In this document: positions 5,385-15,400 of the stretch, one piece after another | How positions within the stretch are numbered: position 1 is the first letter of the stretch | How the letters are laid out: each line of letters starts with the position of its first letter | Assembly (NCBI GenBank): GCA_016931085.1 | Contig: JAFGFO010000075.1 | Span: forward strand, 1 to 19,327 | Direction of reading: 5' to 3' | DNA: 19,327 bases | Origin: Thermoflexales bacterium | GTDB taxonomy: Bacteria; Chloroflexota; Anaerolineae; Fen-1058 | Made by a program: the position numbers and the translations under genes | Notes under the pieces: model-generated | Databases searched by the model: none | Seen by the model: only the letters and a program-made list of their open reading frames with translations | Told to the model about the DNA's origin: nothing

Positions 5385-6410
5385 TCAAGGTGTTATCGCG
5401 CTAGCACGAATCATTTCGCGGTTGCTTTCATAGTCTTCAGGAGACAACGCGAAGAAACCATGTTCTTGTGTACTTGAGAGAGCTTTTGTCATGTAAAACT
5501 CTAGAAAATCCCGAAGAGGTTGATGATCACGTAATGCTTGACGATTGACGTAAAGATAGATAGGGAATCCCCAAACCGGATGTTCTCCTGGTTCAGCTGT
5601 TGATGGGTCAGGAACTATGCACTTTCCATTCTCATATACACCAATAGGTCTGATTCGCTCTGCATTTCCAACGTAATATGCAGTGCTAAAAACACCTATT
5701 CCAAGGGGGTCAGCGGCAAGTTTCTCTATCATCGATGTGTCAAAGTGATCCAAACGTTCTGCATCTTCATAAGAAGGATCATCCGCAAAGGCTGGTGAAC
5801 CACGATCGTTGAGTTGGGCATATCGATGAATCTCTCTTGAGGGCCAGTCAGACGCAACTTCGCTCCATATATGTGCCGCATTTGTTGGCTGCCAAATCTT
5901 TCGATTTTGGCTAGCAGTCAGACACTCAACAAACCCGTTCTGCACACTCACAAAATTTCCAAAACCATTTTCTGCTATGGGTAAATCAAGTTGCTGGATA
6001 CCATTCTGGTTACATAATTTACGGTCAGTGTCCCGAATCCATAGAAACGCTTCGGTGATGTGAACCTCATTGCTACACAGTCTTTTGAATCCAGGCCATG
6101 TTCCACTACTGTCAATCACCACATGTATAAAAGGATATTGAACCATAAACTCTTCAGCAATGGATCGAGTAACTGGTGCAATCAACTCCGAGCCATCGAT
6201 AATCAGAAAAGTCACATCGTCTTTACTTGAAGGAGTCGGCTTGGTTTCTATAGTTGTTATAGCTAGATGCTGGGGCGAAGTAGTTACAGGCACATGATTA
6301 CTGGTAGGAGAATGACAAGCAGTAATGGATAGGAGCATTAATACAAGCAATAGAGTTAAATGTAGAAATTGTCTAGATGTGCGTTTGTTATATAGACTAT
6401 TGTGAAGCAT
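5385..6410 (-). CDS. PstS-like phosphate-binding-type lipoprotein
   Basis: 341 residues, usual length for a periplasmic-binding-protein fold. The N-terminus has a basic stretch, a hydrophobic segment LTLLLVLMLLSITAC and a lipobox ITAC (C32), so it should be a lipid-anchored exported protein. The mature part resembles PstS: LIIDGSELIAPVTRSIAEEF (family: GSSTVYPLT...EF), then VVIDSSGTWPGFKRLCSNEV (family: SGTGGGF) and a Tyr-rich C-terminal half with GIGVFSTAYYV. The oxyanion loops differ (GSELI for GSST, SGTWPGF for SGTGGGF), so phosphate binding is uncertain. The ATG follows AGGAG (6420-6424, minus strand), and the gene starts 19 bases after the giant Rhs gene, presumably on one transcript. 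GC is low (26 of 60 bases in 5521-5580). No pstCAB genes are nearby. It occupies the position of an immunity gene. Confidence 0.8.
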   Translation of the reverse strand: MLHNSLYNKRTSRQFLHLTLLLVLMLLSITACHSPTSNHVPVTTSPQHLAITTIETKPTPSSKDDVTFLIIDGSELIAPVTRSIAEEFMVQYPFIHVVIDSSGTWPGFKRLCSNEVHITEAFLWIRDTDRKLCNQNGIQQLDLPIAENGFGNFVSVQNGFVECLTASQNRKIWQPTNAAHIWSEVASDWPSREIHRYAQLNDRGSPAFADDPSYEDAERLDHFDTSMIEKLAADPLGIGVFSTAYYVGNAERIRPIGVYENGKCIVPDPSTAEPGEHPVWGFPIYLYVNRQALRDHQPLRDFLEFYMTKALSSTQEHGFFALSPEDYESNREMIRASAITP

Positions 6411-6429
6411 AGCATTTTCTCCTGTTGAA

Positions 6430-9400
6430 TCACTGCTTTGGCCCTACTAGCCACACATTCTTCTGAAGCTTACGAGCCTTTGGACCATCGATGGCTCCCT
6501 CATAATCCCAAAAGAAGCCCAATGCCCGTCCTCCAGGTGCCGCGGGTATGGTTTTAAAGATTGCTGGCCAGGACCTGTTCCCAAGACAGAGACCACAACC
6601 GTCGTCGAAATTTAGGCGAGGAGAATTCCAATCGGTGACTTGTTGCCAGCTATCTTTGTAAGCATCAAACACCTTCCTCGAATTCTCACCACTGTCCATC
6701 GGACGATCTACGACCTCACAAACACGTCTCACAAATGCCTTTTCAACTTCACCAATAGAGGGATCTGGATTATGGAATATCCCAAATGTTTCGTAAAAGG
6801 CCATGTAGAAACCTATGAGATTAGATGGAAGATCCTCTTCACTGAAGCTGGTTTCGGCAAACCACCAATGAGCCTGCCACTCCTCAAAGCGTTCTGCAAG
6901 ATCTTTATATACACCTAGCGCTGTACTCCACTGAAGCGGGCCGTTATCGCGCCCCTCGTTGATCACATACTCAAGGCGGTATTCTCCTCCAGGCTCTGTC
7001 ATTGCAACGCTAATGACTGTATGACCTGGCATATCTTCTGGCGGCTCAACCAAAACCTTTTCAATCAAACTGTACGCTGCACCCGGTCCTGCATGTCCCC
7101 AATCGATCCATCCACAGCGGCAAGAGTACTGAAATCCTTCAGGGATTTCTCCTCTACGTGGCCATAGCCCTGTGGGATCCGTATGATTTATTGGGTGTGC
7201 GAGGGCATAGAGATAACAATTCATTGTTAAGGGTCGTTCAGGATCCCCTCCCCATGGATCCCGCGACAGGAACATGCCCAACTCCGGCTGCAAGTACCTC
7301 GCCCGCAGGAACACCAACTGCGTGTCAGCGTCGTACTGCTCCCCCGTGTAGCCGAAGGGTGTGCCGCCATTCCCCTCCATCACCTCGCCATACGGATCAA
7401 AGCTACGCGCCGCGATGACTTGCCCATTCTCATCCACCTCCTGCCTCACACTCCCCAGGCCGTCGGGCAGGTAGTAGGTCCACTCTCCCTCGCCCCCGAT
7501 AACAGGGTCAGGGTTAGAGTTGTACTCAGCCAAAGGACGAGTGCCCTGCGCGTACATGTAGTACCTGGGAGTGTCTAGCCCTGGCCACCTTGGATCCCCC
7601 TTCACCAGCACCACCGGCAGCGGGGCGGCCAGGTCGAGGGTGTAAGGCACGATGGCTACAGCGCCTCGTACCCCCAACTGATCGGCCGTCTCCACTCGCG
7701 CTCCATCGCCGTTGTACCTGGCATACCAAAAGTAAGGATTAGCATCCATCTTTGTCAGCCGGTTGGCCTGGTCGTAGGTGTAGGTCTTGTCGCCGTCGCT
7801 GAGGAGGTTGCCGTTCATGTCCCAGGTGTAGGTGGTCAGTTGCCCGGCAGAGAGAGAGAACTGGAGACGGTTGGCGTCGTCGTAGGTGTAGGTGGTCACG
7901 AGCGAGCCACTGACAGACGTGGCGACGGTCATGGCAGCGCGGCGGCCCACCTCGTCGTACTGGTACTCGTAGCGCTCGCCGCTGTTGCCTGCACTGAGCG
8001 GAGTCGAAGTGTAATTCGCCTCCACCAGCCGCCCCAGCGGATCGTAGACGTAGTCGATCGCCCGCTCGTCGGCGACGAGCGACGGCGGCGGCGGCAGCGG
8101 CGGCGTGCGCAGGTCTTGCTCGGCCCAACTGTTCCACGGCACGTGCACCCACCGCCCGGCGGCCTGCCCCAGCCGGTTGCCAGGCCGGTAAATCAGCCGC
8201 GCCCGCCAGTGATACGGCGTGTTGGGATCGAGATCGGTCACGGCCCGCGTGATTTCCACTCCGCCGGTCAACACGTCCGTCCACTCGGCGCTCACGCCGC
8301 CGACCACGCCCGCCGTGGCGGTGAATGGCACACCCAGCGGCGCAACTTGCCACTCCAAGCGGACCTTCTCCCGCCCCAACGGCATCCGCCCCGTCAGGCG
8401 CAGTTGTACCGCCTCGGCCGAGTCCGACACGCCCAGCGGCGCGATCGGCGCCGAGCCGTCCGCGCGCACCTGGCGGGGACGCAGCGCCAGCCCCGCCCCG
8501 CCGTTGCCATAGTAGACCAATCCACGTCCCTCCTGGGCATAGGTATCGTCGTAAAGCGGCGCCCCCACGATCACGTCGGCGTATCCATCGCCGTTCACGT
8601 CCCCGGCCGTCCCAACCGACAGGCCAAGATAGGCGCCAGCCTGGTCGCTCTCGCCGAACCAGGCCGCGGCTACCGGCAAGCCGGAAGCCGACCCGTGATA
8701 CACGTATGCCCGCCCCTCGTCCACCTGCCCGTTGCTGTAGAGAGGAGCGCCCACCACCACGTCGGCGTAGCCATCCCCATTCACGTCCCCGGCGGTGCCG
8801 GCCGAGTTGCCCAGGTAGGCCTCGGCCTGCTCGCCCACCATCGTCCAGGCAGGCCCCCCGGCCAGCAGCCCAGCCGGCCCGCCGTGGTAGACGTACACCT
8901 TCCCGGCGTCCGTCAAGGCCGGCGAGCCGGCAACGTCGTAGCGGTTTGCCCCCACGATCACGTCGGCGTAGCCGTCGCCGTTCACGTCGCCGGCAGAGCC
9001 GGCCGAGTGGCCAAAGTTGGCCCCCACCTGCTCGCCCAGCGCCGTCCAGTTGGCCGTTGTGTCCAGCCCGCCGCCCGCCCCGTGGTAAACGTAGACCTTG
9101 CCCTGGCCAGCGTAACCGCGCGCCCCCACGATCACGTCGGTGTATCCGTCCCCGTTCACGTCCCCGGCGGTGCCGGCCGAGATGCCCAGGTAGACGCTGC
9201 CTGCTCCCTCCCCCTCGACGAACCAGCCGGGGTCCGGCTCCAATCCGGCCGGCGAGCCGTAATAGGCATAAGCGGCGCCCAGCATATCGCTGCCGGCTTG
9301 TTCGGCGTCGCGGGTGGGCGCCCCCACGATCACGTCGGCGTAGCCGTCGCCGTTCACGTCGCCGGCCGTCCCCACCGCGCCCCCAAAATCAGCGTAAGCC

Positions 9401-12400
9401 TTGTCCCCGCTTGCCGTCCAATCCGCCGCGCCGGCCGTCAGTCCGGCCGGCCCGCCGTGGTAGACGAACGCCCGCCCGGCGTTCTCCAAGAAAGGCGGCC
9501 CGGCGACGTCGTACAGCTCCGCGCCCACGATCACGTCGGCGTAACCGTCGCCGTTCACGTCCCCGGCGGAAGCGGCCGAGAAACCAAAGTAAGCGCCGGC
9601 CTGCCCGCCCGTGGCCGTCCAACCGGCCGTCGTGTCCAGCCCCCCGGCCATCCCGTGGTAAACGTGGGCCTTGCCCTCGTTGTACAGGCCGCCGTCGTAA
9701 TAGGGCGCTCCCACGATCACGTCGGCGTAGCCGTCGCCGTTCACGTCCTCGGCCGTTCCCACCGAGTAGCCCAGCTCGGCATCCGCCTGGCCGCTGCCGG
9801 CCGTCCAGGCAGCCTCGCTCAAGCCGGTCGGCGAGCCGTGGTAGACGTAAGCTCGCCCCTCGCTCCACTGGCCGCCGCTGTACTTGTACGCGCCAACGAT
9901 GACGTCAGTGTAGCCATCGCCGTTCACGTCCCCGGCGGCACCGACCGAATAGCCCAGGTTGGCCGAAGCCTGGTCGCTCTCGGCCGTCCAGTCGGCCACG
10001 CCAGCCAGCCCGCTGGGGCCGCCGTGATAGACGTAGGCGCGTCCCTCGTTCACCTGGCCCCCATCGTAGTTGTAGGCCCCCACGAGCAGGTCGGCGTAGC
10101 CGTCGCCGTTCACGTCGCCGGCGGCGCCGGCCGCGCAGCCAAAGCCATCGTAGGCTGCCCCACCCTCGGCCGTCCAGGCCGCTGCCGCGCTCAGCCCCGA
10201 GGCCGTGCCGGTATAGACGTAAGCGCGCCCCTCTTCGATGCCGGGGGTGGCGGCGTTGTAGCGGCACGCCCCCACCACGACGTCGGCGTAGCCATCGCCA
10301 TTGACGTCCCCGGCCGTGTCTACGGCGTAGCCATAGTATGCCCCGGCTTGGTCGCTCTCGGCCGTCCAGGCCGCCGTCGCGCCCAGGCCCGAGGCCGAGC
10401 CGAGGTAGACGAAGGTGCGGCCTTCGTCGGACTGCCCGTTGTCGTAGAGAGGGGCGCCGGCGATGACGTCAGAGTAGCCGTCGCCGTTCACGTCGCCGGC
10501 AGAGCCGGCCGCCTGGCCTAGCCGGGCCATGCCCTGGTTGCTTTCGACCTGCCAGGCGGCCGCCGCGCCCAGGCCGTTGGCCGAGCCGGTGTAGACGTAG
10601 ACCGCTCCCTCGAATAACTGGCCTTCGCTGTAGTAGGGGGCGCCTACGACGAGGTCGGAGTAGCCGTCGCCGTCGACGTCGCCGGCTGAGCCCAGCGCGT
10701 AGCCAAAGTTGTCGCCGCCATCCTTGCCCACGGCCGTCCAGGCCGGGCTTGCGCCCAGGCCATTGGCCGTGCCGGTGTAGACGTAGGCCCGCCCCCTGTC
10801 GCTCGCGCCGCCGTCGTAGCGATAGGCCCCCACGGCCAGGTCGGCGTAGCCGTCGCCGTTCACGTCGCCAGCGGTGCTGGCCGAGGCGCCGTAGTAGGCA
10901 TCCTGCTCGTCACTCTCGCCCGTCCAGGCCGGGCCGGCGGCCAGACCCGAGGCCGAGCCGTGATAGACGAAGGCGCGGCCCTCGTTCGACTGGCCATTGT
11001 CGTAGTAGGGGGCGCCGACGACGACGTCGGAGTAGCCGTCGCCGTTGACGTCCCCGGCGGTGTTCACCGACCAACCCATGTAAGCGTAAGCCTGGTCGCT
11101 CTCGGCCGTCCAGCCAGGAGTGGTGAGCAAGGGATCGACGGTGATGGGATAGACGGCATTGGCCGCGTCCACGGAGATGGAGAGACGGAAGAGAGATAGA
11201 GACAGAGATAGAGAGGGAGATGGAGAGGGAGAGGGAGATAGGGATAGAGAAGCGGGAAGAACGCGGCCGGCGGCGTCGTGGGCGCGCAGCTCGCCGTAGC
11301 GCAGGACGCGCACGCCGCCGGCGGTGGTAAACTCGATCGCGCCGCCGTCCTCGGCCAGCGCAGGCGCCAGGCTGGTGCTGAGAGCCAGATTGAGGACGAG
11401 TTGCGAGTTGCGACGCGCAGCGTTGGGTTCACCTGCACTTGTCACCGCAGATGCAAGTGTTGAGTTGGGCGGGGCCAGCAAGGTAAAGCCCTGCTCCAGC
11501 CCCCGCTCACTGTTAACGTACCACTCTGTAATTTGCGATTTTTGATTTTTGATTGGCGATTTATGCCGGTACTCGACGTGGTTAGCAGCAACGGATAACT
11601 GGCCTTCTCCCACCGGCTCGATTTGCCCTTCGTAGCCGAAGCCGGCCAGGCGCATGGCCAGGCTCCAGGGCGCAACGTTGTCTTCCCAGGCTCTCGGCAT
11701 CACCTGGATCCCCTCGGCCATGAAGTAGGTCCGCAGGTTGTGCGCCCGGTTGGGCGACTGGTAAGCCGCCCCCTGGCCGGCCAGCTCGCTTCGATCCTGC
11801 CACGTGACGTGGTATTCGGATTGGCGGATATTCTCCCGCACCTCGGCCCACCAGCCCGTGCTGGCCAGGGCCTCGTCGTCCGCCAGGCTCGCCGTGCCCG
11901 TGACGACGTCACCAGGGGGATAGTGGCGCTTGGGCAGAGGGGGGAACAACTCGTCGGCCCGCCCGTCCGCCGGCACAGGCGCGCTCACCTGCCCCGCCTC
12001 GTTCCTCGAAACCTCGACGCTGCCGCGCGCATCCCCCGTATACGATCCAGAAGCCATTGCCTCCGTCACCCACAGCCCGGCCGCGATGCTCAGCAGCACG
12101 AGCGCTACCTCCCAGGCCTGCCGTCGCGCCTTGGAGCGGCTCTTGAGGCCAATCGTCCCCATCAAGGCGGCCAGCAGCAGCAGCGCCAGCCAGTCCGGCC
12201 AGGACGGCCAACCGCCAGGTGGCAGCACGAAGGCGCCGGGCGGCGGGTAAGGCGGGGGATAAGGCTCCGGCGTGGCGGTGACCGGCGGCGGGTAGGCCCA
12301 CAGCAGCGACCCCCGGCCAAGCGGCTGCTGGGGGGGCGCTCCCACCGCCATCTTGAAGACGAGCGGCAGATAGGCCCGCCCCACCCAGTCGCGCAGCTCG

Positions 12401-15400
12401 ATGGCGCGCACGCGATTGCCGAGCGCGTCCAACTGGTACAGGTAGACGGCCAGCGAGCCGGTGACTGAGGCGTGCTGGAGCACGATCAACCGCCCGGCCA
12501 CGTCGTAGGTGTAGCGCGTCGTCACGTCGTTGGCGCGCGTCGCCGTCAGCACCTGCCCGGCACTATCGTAACCGTAGGTGGTGAGCTTGCCCTCCCAATC
12601 CACGAGCGACTCTAGCCGCCCGGCCGCGTCGTAGGTGTAGGTGACGATTTGACCCTCCGGGTAGACCAGGTGGGTGCGGTTGCCAGCCGCATCGTAGCGG
12701 TAGCCCACCACGCCCGTGAGCGGCGAGGTGATGGTCAGCACACGGTAGAGCGCGTCGTAGGCGTAGCGCGTCACGCCAGTGGCGTCGGTCATCGCCACGC
12801 GGCTGCCCACCGGGTTGTAGGCATACGTCACCGTCACGCCATCAGCCAGGTAGCTGACAGCCAGCGGCCGGCCGGCCGCGTCGTAGTAGTAGTGTGTCGC
12901 CTTGCCGTTCGCATCCGTCATCGCGACCCGGCTGCCTAATCCATCGTACTCGTAACGCGTCGTGTTAGACAATGCATCCGATTGCGCCACCAGCCGCGAC
13001 ACGCCATCGTAGGTGTAGACCGCTGTGTGGCCTAGTGCGTCCGTGACGGCCACCCGGTTGCCCAGCACGTCGTAGCCGTACAAGGTAAGCAAATTGGTCT
13101 GATGGTCTGGGGGTCTGGTGGTTGAATAGCTCTCGGTGACCGTGATCAAGCGTGAGAGCGCGTCGTAGCCGTAGCGGGTGGCCACTCCCAGCGCATTCGT
13201 CATCACCACCCGGTTGCCCAGCACATCGTAACCATAACGCGTCGTGTTGAACAAGGCATCCGACTGCGCGACCAGCCGGTCGAGATCGTCATACTCGAAG
13301 CGCGCCTGCACCTGGCAAGCACCAGACGGCGAGCAAACGCGGCTCTTGACTCGCCGCCCACCCGCGTCGTAGCGTGTGACCGCTGCCCGCCCGGTGGGGT
13401 CGGTCGTGGTGATCACCCGCCCCAGCTCGTCGTGCTCGAACGTTGTCCAATTCCCGCGCGCGTCGCGCACGCCCGTGCGCCAGCCCAGGGCATTGTAACG
13501 GCTGACGGTGGTCACGTTGGCCTCGGCGCTCGCCGGCTGGCCGGGGAGGGAGTTAGCCGTCACCGTCACCGCCCGCCCCAGCGCGTCGTACTCGTTGTAG
13601 GCAACGTGCCCCAACGCGTCGGTCACCAACACCGTCCGCCCAAGCGTGTCGTAACCGTAACGGGTCACCGCGCCAGCCGGGCTGGCGGCCCCGTCCGGGC
13701 CGGCGGTAGCGATCAGTCGCCCCGTGGGACTGTAGGTGTAGACTGTCGTGCGGCTCAATACCCCGGCCGCCTGAACGGTCGCGGCGCGGCGGCCCCACTC
13801 GTCGTAGACCGTGACCGCCGCCACGTCCCGGTCGGGGTGAGCCGGGTCGTATACGCCGTCCTCGTAATTGGCCGTCACCGTCACCAGCCGTCCAGCATCG
13901 TACCCGTAACGTGTAACGTTCCCGGCCGGGTCAATCGTCTCCAGGCGCTGCCCGGCGGCGTTATAGTGCGTTATCGTCCGCCGGCCCAGGGGCGCCGTGG
14001 TCGTGATCAGCCGCCCCAGCTCGTCGTACTCGTAATACGTCGCATGGCCGGCCGCGTCGCGCTGCTCGGTCACGTTGCCTACCTCGTCGTAGACACTGAC
14101 GTTGCACAGGTCCCGGTCGGGATGGACGTAGCACTCGCCGCCCACGTAGTTCGCCGTCACCGTTAGCGGCCGGTTGAGCGCGTCGTACGCCGTCAGCGTC
14201 AGCCGGCCTGGCCCATTCGGGCCACTTCGCAGCTCGCCGGTCTGCGTGACGACGTTGCCATTCGCGTCGTAGCCGGTGGCGGTCGAGACGTTCCGGTCGG
14301 GGTAGAGCGGGTCGTACTGGCCGCTTCCGGTATAGTTGCGGGTCACGCGCACCGGCCGGTCAAACGCGTCGTAGTCTGTCCTGGTCACGTGCCCCATCGT
14401 GTCGGTCACGGTGACCTGCCGCCCGGCCAGATCGTAATCGTAGCGCGTGGTGATGTTGTATTGGGTGGGATCGTAGCCCAGGCTCGTCGTATAGTTCAGG
14501 GTAGTCGAGATCAAGCGCCCGCTCCCGTCGTATCCATTGCGCGTCACGTGGCCTAAAGTGTCGGTCACCGCCACCTGCCGCCCGGCCGCACCGTAGCCGT
14601 ACCGCGTCACCAGGTTGTACTCGCCCCCGTAGTTCTGCCCGCCGGCGGTGGTATAGCTGCGCGTCACGCACAGGAGGTGGTCGGCCCAATCGTAGGCATT
14701 GACCGTCACGTTCTCCTCGTCCGGGGCGGCGAGGGGCGCCACGCTCGTCGTGATCAGCCGCCCAACCGGGTCGTACCCGTAGTGGCTGACCAGCCCGCCT
14801 GGAGCGGTGACGGCGCTGCGCTGCCCCAAGTGGTCGTAGCCGTACTGCGTCACCAGGCCCCCCGCGTCCCGCTGCGCCGTCAGCAAGCCGTTGGTGTAGG
14901 TGTAGAACGTCGTGCGGCCGAGCGCGTCCAGCGTTCCGGTCAACAGCGTCCCGTCGTAGAAATACGTCGTGGCATAGCCGCGCGCGTCCACCGTCCGCGT
15001 CAGATTGTTGTACTCGTCGTAGGCCATCGTCGTGGCGTGCCCCAGCGCGTCCACCGTCTGTTCCAGGTTGCCGTGACTGGGGCGAGGATCCCACTTCATG
15101 GTGGTCTCGTTCCCCAGCCTGTCTCGCGTGCGGGCCGGGTAAAAGTTCAAATCGTAGGCGCGGACCGTGCTGCCAGCCTGGTCGACCGTCTCGACCCACG
15201 TCCCGCGCGCGTCGTAGCGGGCGACGCTAACTGATCCATTGGTGCGCGTAATAGTGCGCGTGTCCACGCCGTCTCCATAGTCGATCGTCACCAACGGCGT
15301 GGGACTGTCGCCCTCCCACTGCCGCCAGGCCTTGCCCAATGCGCCGCCTGCACTGAGCGGAGCCGAAGTGAACTCGGTGCGCTCGACTATACGCTTGGTG

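Noticed and set aside
7840..10521. Long open frame (893 codons) on the plus strand opposite the FG-GAP repeats
   Set aside because: Its protein is a monotonous Val/His/Arg/Pro repeat that mirrors the minus-strand FG-GAP codons; stops are rare because of the high GC. No domain and no plausible start.
8496..11115. Regular direct repeats every 186 bases or so, CRISPR-like at first glance
   Set aside because: The conserved and variable parts together encode FG-GAP blades in frame; the period and unit length do not fit a CRISPR array.
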